NCBI GenBank assembly: GCA_026692885.1
Contig: JAPLNJ010000969.1
Location: forward strand, 1 to 21,762
Source of the DNA: Planctomycetota bacterium
Lineage (GTDB): Bacteria > Planctomycetota > Planctomycetia > Pirellulales > Pirellulaceae
Reading direction: 5' to 3'
DNA: 21,762 nt
Shown here: positions 14,047-21,715 of the stretch, piece by piece
Layout of the letters: each line of letters starts with the position of its first letter
How positions within the stretch are numbered: position 1 is the stretch's first letter
Translations under genes and position numbers: made by a program
The notes under the pieces: model-generated
What the model saw: the letters and a program-made list of their open reading frames with translations, nothing else
What the model was told of the DNA's origin: nothing
Database searches by the model: none

Positions 14047-15075
14047 ATGAACACGATGAACACGTCCACGCTCATGCTGAAGCACGATCCTCCGATCATC
14101 ACGGTGGAACAGCACATCCTGCAGGAACAGAAGCGGTTCCCCTCGGCGTCGGGCGAGTTCTCCTGGCTACTGTCGGGTATCACGCTGGCCACCAAGCTGA
14201 TTCAGGCCAAGATCCGGCGGGCCGGCCTGACGAATATCCTGGGTACGCATGGCGATATTAACGTGCAGGGCGAAGTCCAACAGAAGCTGGACGTGTACGC
14301 CAACGAGGCGTTGTTGCACTGCCTGAGCTATCGGGCCAGCGTCGGTATTCTGGCCTCGGAGGAGAACGAGTCCCCGATCACCACCGAGCACGGCTCTGCC
14401 GATGCGAAATACGCCGTGGTGTTCGACCCCCTGGATGGATCCTCGAACATCGATGTCAACGTCAGCGTCGGCACGACGTTTTCGATCCTGCGACGGCCCG
14501 CGGACGGACCGACGGACGACGTGTCGCAATGGCTGCTGCAGCCGGGCTGCAAACAGGTGGCGGCGGGCTATGTGGTCTACGGCTCGTCCACGGTGCTGGT
14601 GTACAGCGTCGGCAACGGCGTGCACGGATTCACCTTGGAACCCTCGATTGGGGCCTACCTGCTGAGCCACGAGAACATCCGCATGCCGGCCCAGGGCAAG
14701 TACTATTCCGTCAACGAAGCGTTACGGGATGCCTTCCCAGAACCGTACCCCGCGTTTATCGATGGTCTGCGGACCGGCAGACTCGGGAGACCCTATGTGT
14801 CGCGCTACATCGGCTCGATGGTCTCCGACTTCCACAGGACCCTACTCAAAGGCGGCGTGTTCATGTATCCGCCCACGACGGAGCACCCCACGGGGAAACT
14901 CCGTTTGCTGTACGAGGCGAATCCGATCGCCTTCATTACGGAGCAGGCCGGGGGCGTCGCGCTCGACGGGCGCCAGCGGATTCTGGATATTTTGCCCAGC
15001 AGCATTCATCAGCGCATTCCGCTGATCGTCGGCAGCCAAGTCGAGATGACCGCCTTCCAACGCATGCTGCCGTAA
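14047..15075 (+). CDS. fbp: Class I fructose-1,6-bisphosphatase
   Basis: Encodes 342 aa, the usual length for class I FBPase. It removes the 1-phosphate from fructose 1,6-bisphosphate in gluconeogenesis and the Calvin/pentose route, using Mg ions. Visible landmarks are ILASEEN around residues 101-107 with metal-binding Glu, the signature VVFDPLDGSSNID (124-136, with Asp127 and Asp130), YVVYGSST, YIGSMVSDFHRTL, and the sugar-phosphate-binding GKLRLLYEANPIAFI...GG near the C-terminus. The frame is open back to 13945, but ATG 14047 is chosen because GAAGGT lies about 8 bp before it and the extension has no family resemblance. It is monocistronic, convergent with the next gene. Upstream lies a palindromic repeat. 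Confidence 0.96.
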   Translation: MNTMNTSTLMLKHDPPIITVEQHILQEQKRFPSASGEFSWLLSGITLATKLIQAKIRRAGLTNILGTHGDINVQGEVQQKLDVYANEALLHCLSYRASVGILASEENESPITTEHGSADAKYAVVFDPLDGSSNIDVNVSVGTTFSILRRPADGPTDDVSQWLLQPGCKQVAAGYVVYGSSTVLVYSVGNGVHGFTLEPSIGAYLLSHENIRMPAQGKYYSVNEALRDAFPEPYPAFIDGLRTGRLGRPYVSRYIGSMVSDFHRTLLKGGVFMYPPTTEHPTGKLRLLYEANPIAFITEQAGGVALDGRQRILDILPSSIHQRIPLIVGSQVEMTAFQRMLP

Positions 15076-15099
15076 CGCGGGCCGGCCGCAACCAAGTAG

Positions 15100-15119
15100 G
15101 TCAGGCTTTCCAGCCTGAC
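15100..15119. terminator. Hairpin between convergent fbp and GNAT-like gene
   Basis: GTCAGGCT-TTCC-AGCCTGAC is a perfect 8-bp stem with a 4-nt loop, lying 24 bp after the fbp stop and 11 bp before the end of the opposing gene. The position suits a bidirectional terminator, but there is no clear T-tract and the motif also resembles a dispersed planctomycete repeat. Confidence 0.5.
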
Positions 15120-15130
15120 GGGTGAAGACG

Positions 15131-16294
15131 TTACCGTGGCTGTCCCTCCGTCAAGAGGACTTTATCGTCCGGAGGATTCCAATCGTAGATGCGGTAGCGT
15201 TTGAGCAACTGTGTGCCGACCTTTTCCAAGTTGGCGTGTGAACGCGGATTGGATTCCAGAATCCAGGAGTACTCGATTTCCTGGATACCCCACTCGATCA
15301 CGCTAGGCACCATGGCGTCCGTAAGCACGAGCGGAATGCCGAGCCGTTGGTACTCCGGGATTACGTTCACGGCCATGATGCGAAGCTTTTGGAGTTCTCG
15401 TTTGCGGCTTAGAAGCCGCAAGAAACCGAAGGGCCACAGCCGGCCGTCCAGTTGCTTGAGCCGTGGATTGTAGTCCGGCAATCCAATCGCAAAACCCACC
15501 AACTTCCCATCGATCTCGGCACCTAGGGTAAAATCCGGGACCATCAGGAAGCGAAACTGCCGGCCCAAATGCAGGATTTCCTCGCGGGACATCGGGTAGA
15601 AGCCCCAATGATCGACCATCGAGCGGTTATAGACCGACAGGAACTCCTCCGCCTCACGAAAGAACTGCCATCGGCTGAGCCGTCTCACGCGAATGTCGAA
15701 GCGTTCCTTGATCCGCTGGGCCAGCGGCCGTAGTCCGGCAGTGAATGCCGGGAGCATCTGGATATGCGCCTGATAGGCCAACAGATCCTCGCACTTTGCG
15801 AAGCCGAACGCCTCCAGCAACCGCGGATAGTGCGGCGGGTTATGGACCATCCCAAAGGCCGGCGGCGAATCGAACCCCTCGACGAGTACGCCGGCAGAGT
15901 ACTCGAACCCTGGATTGACGGGACCCCGGAGGTGACGAATCCCGCGAGCCTCGAACCACTCCCTGACGGCGTGCAACAGTCCGTGGGCGACTTCCTGATC
16001 GTCAATACATTCGAAGAATCCAAAGAACCCCCGCCGCTCGGCATAGTACTGGTTATGGTCGTGGTTGAGGATCGCCGCGACCCGCCCGCAAACCTCATCT
16101 TCGCAGTAAGCGAGAAACGTCTGAGCCTGACCGGTCCTGTAAAAAGGGTGAGGCCGATACCCGACCAAGCCTTTGTGCACCGCTCGCAACGGCGGAATCC
16201 AGTTCGGATCACCGCGGTGCAGCGCCCAAGGCAACTCAATGAACTGCCGTCGCTGGCGTGCCGTAGATACGGGAACTATCGTCGGAACTGGCAT
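15131..16294 (-). CDS. GNAT-like acyltransferase family protein
   Basis: Encodes 387 aa. The sequence matches a large bacterial family usually annotated as N-acetyltransferase or hypothetical: FIELPWALHRGDPNWIPPLR near residues 18-37, VCGRVAAILNHDHNQYYAER (68-87), GFFGFFECIDD (89-99), LRGPVNPGFEY, and a C-terminal GNAT-like segment (FLMVPDFTLGAEIDGKLVGF, RIMAVNVIPEYQRLGIPLVL) with a V.PEYQ.LGI pattern typical of acetyl-CoA binding. The substrate is unknown. The ATG at 16294 is chosen because the upstream extension to 16399 is a translated transposon end. The gene starts 28 bp from that end, so its promoter may be partly or wholly supplied by the element. Confidence 0.85.
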   Translation of the reverse strand: MPVPTIVPVSTARQRRQFIELPWALHRGDPNWIPPLRAVHKGLVGYRPHPFYRTGQAQTFLAYCEDEVCGRVAAILNHDHNQYYAERRGFFGFFECIDDQEVAHGLLHAVREWFEARGIRHLRGPVNPGFEYSAGVLVEGFDSPPAFGMVHNPPHYPRLLEAFGFAKCEDLLAYQAHIQMLPAFTAGLRPLAQRIKERFDIRVRRLSRWQFFREAEEFLSVYNRSMVDHWGFYPMSREEILHLGRQFRFLMVPDFTLGAEIDGKLVGFAIGLPDYNPRLKQLDGRLWPFGFLRLLSRKRELQKLRIMAVNVIPEYQRLGIPLVLTDAMVPSVIEWGIQEIEYSWILESNPRSHANLEKVGTQLLKRYRIYDWNPPDDKVLLTEGQPR

Positions 16295-16322
16295 GGGCGA
16301 ACACGATGGAATCAGTGGGGAA

Positions 16323-16397
16323 CTAGCACCAAACGGTTTCTTGGTCCTGGCGCGCAAAGAATGAGATTTTACGGTTCCGCAGCGCCGAGCCCCAGGC
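16323..16397 (-). mobile_element. Solo 75-bp MITE end
   Basis: It starts with CTAGCACCAAACGGTTTCTT and matches the reverse complement of 18186-18260 at 71 of 75 positions. No second inverted end is seen within the following 600 bp, so this is a half element. Read on the minus strand it ends 28 bp before the GNAT-like start codon. It contains TAAAAT, a fair -10-like box, followed about 50 bp later by the gene start. Confidence 0.8.
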
Positions 16398-16518
16398 AAG
16401 TCTCAACCGCTCGCAACCGCCGGCGGTTGGAACCGGCGGTTGGAACGCGGCCTGGGGGGCGCAACTGGAACAGGCGAACAGGGGCCGTCAGCCCCATGCC
16501 GCTTACTTTGAGCGGAAC

Positions 16519-16578
16519 GGCGCTAGCCGCCGGTGAAGATTGGCCGCGTCCTCTCGCCCAGAACCCACGGCTAGCGCC
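16519..16578. repeat. Inverted repeat with GGCGCTAGCCG arms
   Basis: GGCGCTAGCCG (16519-16529) and CGGCTAGCGCC (16568-16578) are perfect 11-bp inverted arms around a 38-bp spacer. Weaker pairing (CCGGTGA against CACC) lies next to them. It looks like another small palindromic intergenic unit. Confidence 0.7.
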
Positions 16579-16740
16579 TTGCGGCTCACCATGTCCAAGT
16601 GCCAAGCAAGTGGCATTGGCCGTCAGCCCCCTGATGACATGACGGGTATAGCCCTCAGCGGGCTGACGCTGGCCCGTTGAAGACCGGATCTTGACAGGCA
16701 GACTGCATACCTGGCCCCCGTGCAAATTTTCTTACGTTAT

Positions 16741-16799
16741 TCGCACGGATGGCAGAGCCAGAGCACGGATTTCTTCCAGTTCGGTCTTCATCCGTGCGA
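16741..16799. repeat. 11-bp inverted repeat in the aldo/keto reductase upstream region
   Basis: TCGCACGGATG (16741-16751) and CATCCGTGCGA (16789-16799) are exact inverse arms with a 37-bp spacer that holds a further GCACGGAT. It may be a transcript hairpin, a protein-binding dyad or a repeat scar; the sequence does not decide between them. Confidence 0.6.
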
Positions 16800-17011
16800 G
16801 AAGTCTTCTGCGAAGGCTACCAGACACTACACGCTAAAATCACGCGGAAGCCGGCATTGTGCTCGTCGGCTTTCTTGCACACCTTGGTTGATGTTCTTGC
16901 GGGCATTTCGTATCGTAGGCGTATTCTCGCAATTCGCCGACGGGTGTCTCCGGCTTGCGGTTAAATGGGCCCATCAGCAACCTCACGGATAACACGGATA
17001 AGGAGTCGAGC

Positions 17012-17887
17012 ATGTCTCGAATTACACGTCGCGAGTTTATCGCAGGCGCCGCCGTCCTAGCCACCGCCGGTGCCCTGACCGGTGGACGAAGCCTGGCCGG
17101 GGCGGCCGCAGCAGCCCCTAAGCTCAAGACGGGGACCGATCTTGTCACCCTGGGCCGCCGCGGGCTGAAGACGACCCTCCTGGGCATCGGCACCGGCACC
17201 AACAGCGGCAACGAGCAACGCGATCTGGGCCAGGACGGCTTCGTCAAGCTGGCACGGTACGCCTTCGACCGCGGGATCCGCTACATCGATACGGCGGACA
17301 TGTACCACATGCATATCTTTGTGCGGTTCGCGCTGCAGGAACTGCCGCGCGACCAGATGTTTGTGCAGACCAAGACGCTGGCCAAGCATCCCGAAGTGGC
17401 CAAAGCCGACATCGAACGATTCCGCCGCGAGTTGAAGACCGACTATCTCGATTCGCTGCTGATGCACTGCATGACCAACAGCGGCTGGCCTGTGGATATG
17501 CGGCCGGTGATGGACGTGCTGCAGGACGCGAAAGCCAAGGGACGGGTCCGCGCGGTGGGTATTTCGTGCCACGGTTGGGACCCATTGGCGGCCTCCGTCG
17601 ACGTCGATTGGATCGACATCCAATTGGCCCGCATCAATCCGTTTGGGATGAAAATGGACGGCAAGCCGGAAGACGTCGCCGCACTGCTCAAGCAGATGCA
17701 CGACAAAGGCCGCGGCGTGATCGGCATGAAGATCTTCGGCGAAGGCGACTGCAAGACAGCCGAGCAGCGGCTCCAGTCGCTGAAGTACGTGCTGGAACTC
17801 GGTTGTGTGGACTGCTTCACGATCGGGTTCGGGAACACCAAGCAGATCGACGAGACGCTGGAGTTAATCGAGAAGGCCTTGGCGTAG
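17012..17887 (+). CDS. Tat-exported aldo/keto reductase
   Basis: Encodes 291 aa. It begins MSRITRREFIAGAAVLATAG, a twin-arginine (TRREF) signal with a hydrophobic stretch and Ala-rich cleavage region near residues 30-36, so it is probably folded and exported with its cofactor. The (beta/alpha)8 aldo/keto reductase core follows, with the tetrad visible as Asp93 (YIDTADMY), Tyr98, Lys121 (FVQTKT) and His152 (LLMHCM). It should reduce an aldehyde or ketone using NAD(P)H; the substrate is unknown. AAGGAG lies 7 bp before the ATG, which fixes the start; the open frame from 16955 is not used. The stop codon TAG lies within the first bases of a palindromic repeat. The gene stands alone between transposon-derived regions. 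Confidence 0.9.
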   Translation: MSRITRREFIAGAAVLATAGALTGGRSLAGAAAAAPKLKTGTDLVTLGRRGLKTTLLGIGTGTNSGNEQRDLGQDGFVKLARYAFDRGIRYIDTADMYHMHIFVRFALQELPRDQMFVQTKTLAKHPEVAKADIERFRRELKTDYLDSLLMHCMTNSGWPVDMRPVMDVLQDAKAKGRVRAVGISCHGWDPLAASVDVDWIDIQLARINPFGMKMDGKPEDVAALLKQMHDKGRGVIGMKIFGEGDCKTAEQRLQSLKYVLELGCVDCFTIGFGNTKQIDETLELIEKALA

Positions 17888-18013
17888 TGCGTCTTCAAGG
17901 CTAAGAAGTGGGGTAAGCATCCTGCTTGCCTTTCGATTCATCGCGTCAAACGCAAGCTGGGAGCTTACGCCACCACATCGGTCACCCCAAGATTAAGCCT
18001 TGACGACGCACTA
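17885..18013. repeat. Palindromic repeat overlapping the reductase stop codon
   Basis: TAGTGCGTCTTCAAGGCT (17885-17902) is matched by the inverse of the right end, TAGTGCGTCGTCAAGGCT (18013 going back), with one difference, and similarity continues to GTGGGGT. A second nested inverted pair lies inside (GTAAGC..CC.GCTTGC). The left arm begins with the TAG stop of the reductase gene. The right arm shares its last bases with the next MITE. Confidence 0.75.
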
Positions 18014-18260
18014 GCACCAAACGGTTTCTTACGGTGGGGGTGGCAAGAATGAGGTTTAATGTTGTCGCCTGGACGGAGCTTGCCGCGAGGGCTCAGACGT
18101 ACAGAATTCAAACTTGGCGGCTTGACGACTTTGCCAAGTCAGAGTGGTTTGTCCGCCAATTTTGAATTCTGTACGTCTGAGCCCTGCCTGGGGCCCGGCA
18201 CTGCGGAACCGTAAAATCGCATTCTTTACGCGCCAGGACCAAGAAACCGTTTGGTGCTAG
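18011..18260 (+). mobile_element. 250-bp MITE directly upstream of scpA
   Basis: It has perfect 20-bp inverted ends, CTAGCACCAAACGGTTTCTT (18011-18030) and its reverse complement (18241-18260). The palindromic CTAG at both ends may be a 4-bp target duplication. Inside, 18089-18120 and 18153-18184 form a 32-bp inverted repeat with one mismatch (GGGCTCAGACGTACAGAATT outward). There is no coding capacity. The right 75 bp match the solo end at 16323-16397. The element ends 19 bp before the scpA start, so it must provide, displace or bridge that gene's promoter. Confidence 0.88.
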
Positions 18261-18279
18261 CAGCTATGGGACGGTGAAC

Positions 18280-19071
18280 ATGAGTTTTCTCGTCGATCTC
18301 GATACGTTCCGCGGGCCGATGGATCTGCTCCTGTACCTGGTGCGCAAGCACGAGGTCGACATCGTCGAGATCCCAATCGCGGTGATCACCGAGCAATTCT
18401 TGCAGTATTTGGAAGTGCTCCAAGCGTTGGACGTCAATGACGTCGGCGAGTTCCTGGACATGGCCAGCACGTTGATCGAGGTCAAATCCCGGTTGGTCTT
18501 GCCGCGGGGCGGGGAGGAGACGGAGGAGATCGAGGATCCGCGCGAAGATTTGGTGCAGCGTCTGCTGGAGTACAAAAAGTTCCGCGATGCGGCCAGTCTG
18601 TTGGAAGAGCACAGTCGCCAGTGGCAGAGCCACCTGCCGCGGATGGCGAACGATTTGCCGACCCGCAAAGTCGATCTCGCGGGACAGCAGGTTCAGGAAG
18701 TTGAACTATGGGACTTGGTCAGCGCCTTTGGCCGAATCGTGCGTGAGAGCCAAGTGCCGACAGCGTCCAACATCGTCTACGACGACACCCCAATCCACGT
18801 GCACATGCAGCGAATTCACGAGCGAATGGTGCAGGATGGCCGCGCCGCGTTCTCGCAGATGTTTGCGCCGGGCATGCACAAATCGGCCATGATCGGCGTG
18901 TTTCTCGCGATTCTGGAGTTGGTGCGGCATCACAGCGCCCGCACCCAGCAAACCGACCTGCACGGCGAGATCTGGATTCTGCCCGGCGACCAGTTCAGCG
19001 ACTCGCTGGATGTGTCGAACGTGGACGCGTATGGACAGGCCCAGGAGCCCGCAGAAGTGGTTAGCGGTTGA
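18280..19071 (+). CDS. scpA: Segregation and condensation protein A (kleisin)
   Basis: Encodes 263 aa starting MSFLVDLDTFRGPMDLLLYL, then VRKHEVDIVEIPIAVITEQF, the typical ScpA opening (F.GPLDLLL.L..K...DI..I....I..QY). The middle DPREDLVQRLLEYKKFRDAA and the C-terminal winged-helix-like FLAILELVRHH with final E.WI complete the kleisin. ScpA bridges the SMC head domains and works with ScpB in chromosome condensation and segregation. Length and motifs are complete. ATG 18280 is preferred, with a GTG two codons earlier at 18274 as the alternative; a GGGACGG stretch lies 6-12 bp upstream. No scpB follows: the next gene is yidC on the other strand, 49 bp away. Its whole upstream region is a MITE. 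Confidence 0.95.
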   Translation: MSFLVDLDTFRGPMDLLLYLVRKHEVDIVEIPIAVITEQFLQYLEVLQALDVNDVGEFLDMASTLIEVKSRLVLPRGGEETEEIEDPREDLVQRLLEYKKFRDAASLLEEHSRQWQSHLPRMANDLPTRKVDLAGQQVQEVELWDLVSAFGRIVRESQVPTASNIVYDDTPIHVHMQRIHERMVQDGRAAFSQMFAPGMHKSAMIGVFLAILELVRHHSARTQQTDLHGEIWILPGDQFSDSLDVSNVDAYGQAQEPAEVVSG

Positions 19072-19120
19072 GCACGAAAAGGGGATATTCCTACATTCCC
19101 TTGCCAAATTCCAGCCAACG

Positions 19121-21625
19121 CTACCGCGATTTTCTCTTGGGGCGGGCCTTCTTTTCGGGCTCGCCGCCGAGTCGCCGGAGCCGTTGGAGCAAGGACGGTT
19201 GCGGCGGCGCGTTGGGGTCGAGTTTCTTGACGGGCGGCAATAGTTTTCGCTCGGCCAGCCCCCAGATACTCGAGGCGATGAAGTACACACATAGACCGCT
19301 GGGCACTTTGAAGAACATGACCCCCATGAAGATCATCATGAACTGCATCATCTGCTGCTGCATCTTCGTCTGATCGTCTGTGGCCGGGGGCATAAACATT
19401 TTCTGTTGCACGATGAACAGCACGATGGTAATGATGGGCAGCAGGTTCAAGTACGGACCCAGCCACCCCGTCTCGTCCGCGATGAACCCTGGCAGGTGGG
19501 ATTTCCAATACCACAGCATGTCCGGCCCCGCCAAATTCAGGCACCACTGCAGGCTGGGCAGCAGCGAGGCCTGACGCAACGCCACGTCGACCGACAGGCA
19601 GCGGTACAGGCCGATGAAAATCGGCAACTGGACGAACATTAGCAGACAGCCACCCATTGGATTGTGTTTGTGCTTGGCAAATAATTCCCGCTGGGCTTCG
19701 CCCCGCTTCTGCATGTCGTCCTTGTACTTCTCGGCGATTTTCTTCATCTCCGGCGCGAGTTCCTGCATCATCTGCGCGTTCCGGGTGGCCTTACGGCTGA
19801 GCGGAACCATGCCGCCCCGCACGAGGACCGTCAAGAAGATGATCGCCAATCCGTAGTTGACCAGTGGCAGGCTGGCAAAGACGTGCAGGATCCACGACAA
19901 CGGCTTGGCGATCATGGGGAACAAGCCGTACTCGATACAGCGGCCGAGTTCGTACTCGTCCAGCAGCGCCGGCAGTTTCGGCCCGGCAAATACGGTGTAG
20001 CTTTGTTGCAGGACCTGGCCCGCCGCAAGAGTCTGCGGCTCGCTGACCAAACGGAAGCAGACATCCATGGTCTTGATCTTGGCTTTGTTCTTCTTCTCGG
20101 CCCAATCGCCCGCAGGCAGGGCGGTGGCCGTCCTGAAAATAGACGGCGACCCAGGCTGGGCTTCCGCCGGCTTCATCACGACCGAGAAGTACTGGGTGTC
20201 CACGCCGACATAGTCGAGGGGCTGCGGCCGCGAGTCCGCGAACAGGGGAATCCCTTGGGCAAGTTGCTTGTCGTGGGCCTTCTGGGCCTCGCCGTAGATC
20301 TCGGGCGTGCCTTTCAGCCCGAACCCTGCGTTGGGCGATTTCCAGATGACATCGCGTGCGCCAGCGGAGGCAAACCAGGCGGGATGGATCTTGGTCGAGT
20401 ACCACCAGCCCTCCAGGGGCAAACCGGTGGGACCCTCCAAGCGATAGGTGATCTGCTGGGCCTCCTGGCTGAGATTACGCAGTTCCACGTCCAGGGTGAG
20501 GTGATAGCTGCGATACGCGCTGTTGGCCAATTCCTCTGTCGGCGTGTGTGCCAGACGATACCGCTTGACGATCTCTAGTGGACCTCGAGCGCCAATCTTC
20601 CGCAATTGATCGTCTTCCAGGCGAAAGCGGAACTCCACGCCCGGCTGATGGTTGACATCCGCCAGCGGCTGCACCTTCCACGCACTCTTGCGCAGGGACG
20701 GCAGGTGCGGGAGCTCGGTGTCGCCACGCTCGGCCGCCTTGCTGCCGACGCTCTCCAAGGACAAGAGGAACGACAAAGGGTCCTGTTCGTTGAGTTCTTC
20801 GTTGGTTTCAGGCCGAATAATGCTCAGCGGCTGCTGGGTTAGCATGGCCGTGAACGTCAGGGACACCGGCTTGCCGTTTTCCAGGCGCGTCACCTCCAGT
20901 TCCAGCTCGTCGCCCGGGCGCGTGCGGCTCAGGGTCTCCTCGAAGTCTGCCGCCGAGCGCACCGCCTGGCGATCGACCTTGGCGATCACGTCCCCGACCA
21001 GCAATCCGGGCTGGGGGCCGGCGGTGTTTGCCTGCGCCATGGCTGCCGGCGTTCCCGGACCGACCACGTGCACCAAGCAGCCACCGTTGGTAGGCACATC
21101 GCTCAGGGCCAAATGCCCCAGATAGCCGCTGCTGGCTTCCAGGTCTCGATAGCGGAACCGGCCGGACTCGTTCCGTTCGGTCAATTCGATTCGCTCCACG
21201 GCCGCGCCTTGGTTATCCAGCGTGACCAACAGCCGATAGGGACTGTCTGGCGTCATCGAACCCAGCGTCACGCGTTGCTGCGGGACAGTGTGCACGGCTT
21301 CCGCCAGCACCGTCGGCTCCTTGGCCGCCGGGGTGTCTAGCTTTTCATCCGGCTTGGTTGGCGAGGGTTCCGCTGACGAGGGTTCCACCGGCGTCGGATT
21401 CGCCTCGGCCAGGGCCGGAGCAGCGGCTGGCGGCTGCTCGCCTCCAGCCTCCTTGCCAGCCTCCTTGCCAGCCTCCTTGCCTACATCCTTGCCGACATCC
21501 TTGCCGACATCCTTGCCGACTCGGGCCTGATCCGGCAATGGAGGGCCAAACTTGGACTGCAACATCAGATGGGCAAAGAGAATCGCGGCCGACAGGAAGA
21601 GAAATAGGGCGAAACGTTTTTCCAC
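19121..21625 (-). CDS. yidC: Membrane protein insertase YidC with PDZ-like periplasmic insert
   Basis: Encodes 834 aa, much longer than the usual 540-560. It inserts and folds inner-membrane proteins alone or with SecYEG. N-terminal helix 1 (FALFLFLSAAILFAHLMLQ, residues 5-23) precedes a low-complexity tail with GKDV/GKEA repeats (37-60) and a Pro/Glu-rich linker to about 105. A large periplasmic beta domain follows, interrupted at about 185-262 by a PDZ-like module (GTPAAMAQ, GLLVGDVIAKVDRQAV, F...L...RPGDELELEV). The conserved C-terminal core (about 575-800) has PLVNYGLAIIFLTVLVRGGM with the groove Arg, NPMGGCLLMFVQLPIFIGLY, and FKVPSGLCVYFIASSIWGL. A basic C-terminal tail may bind ribosomes. 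The start is GTG 21625, with TGAGG about 11 bp upstream. It is convergent with scpA. Confidence 0.94.
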   Translation of the reverse strand: MEKRFALFLFLSAAILFAHLMLQSKFGPPLPDQARVGKDVGKDVGKDVGKEAGKEAGKEAGGEQPPAAAPALAEANPTPVEPSSAEPSPTKPDEKLDTPAAKEPTVLAEAVHTVPQQRVTLGSMTPDSPYRLLVTLDNQGAAVERIELTERNESGRFRYRDLEASSGYLGHLALSDVPTNGGCLVHVVGPGTPAAMAQANTAGPQPGLLVGDVIAKVDRQAVRSAADFEETLSRTRPGDELELEVTRLENGKPVSLTFTAMLTQQPLSIIRPETNEELNEQDPLSFLLSLESVGSKAAERGDTELPHLPSLRKSAWKVQPLADVNHQPGVEFRFRLEDDQLRKIGARGPLEIVKRYRLAHTPTEELANSAYRSYHLTLDVELRNLSQEAQQITYRLEGPTGLPLEGWWYSTKIHPAWFASAGARDVIWKSPNAGFGLKGTPEIYGEAQKAHDKQLAQGIPLFADSRPQPLDYVGVDTQYFSVVMKPAEAQPGSPSIFRTATALPAGDWAEKKNKAKIKTMDVCFRLVSEPQTLAAGQVLQQSYTVFAGPKLPALLDEYELGRCIEYGLFPMIAKPLSWILHVFASLPLVNYGLAIIFLTVLVRGGMVPLSRKATRNAQMMQELAPEMKKIAEKYKDDMQKRGEAQRELFAKHKHNPMGGCLLMFVQLPIFIGLYRCLSVDVALRQASLLPSLQWCLNLAGPDMLWYWKSHLPGFIADETGWLGPYLNLLPIITIVLFIVQQKMFMPPATDDQTKMQQQMMQFMMIFMGVMFFKVPSGLCVYFIASSIWGLAERKLLPPVKKLDPNAPPQPSLLQRLRRLGGEPEKKARPKRKSR
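21446..21517 (-). repeat. Six 12-bp tandem repeats inside yidC
   Basis: Read on the coding strand these encode three GKDV and then three GKEA units (YidC residues 37-60) just after the first membrane helix. The 12-bp unit keeps the frame, so copy-number change would only alter linker length. It lies in a region expected to be a flexible periplasmic spacer. Confidence 0.9.
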
Positions 21626-21715
21626 GGTATGGGAACCTCACCAGACACGAGGTGGCGGAGCAAGCGGTTGCGTACACTAAGGACCGGCGCATCAATAACT
21701 GTCGCACGTATCGTA

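Larger units (their letters stand above)
16398..17011. other. Long non-coding interval rich in repeats
   Basis: About 610 bp with no supported reading frame. It contains repeated GGCCGTCAGCCCC (16483-16495 and near 16618-16630), an AACCGCCGGCGGTTGG tandem, two inverted-repeat units described separately, and repeated CACGGAT words (16743, 16762, 16983, 16993) that run up to the ribosome-binding site of the aldo/keto reductase gene. The promoter of that gene is expected here but could not be placed with confidence. Confidence 0.5.

Noticed and set aside
16692..16720. TTGACA-like promoter for the aldo/keto reductase gene
   Set aside because: No suitable -10 box lies at 16-18 bp and the site is about 300 bp from the start codon, so it is not supported.
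21446..21517. CRISPR-like array
   Set aside because: The 12-bp units have no spacers and encode an in-frame YidC linker.
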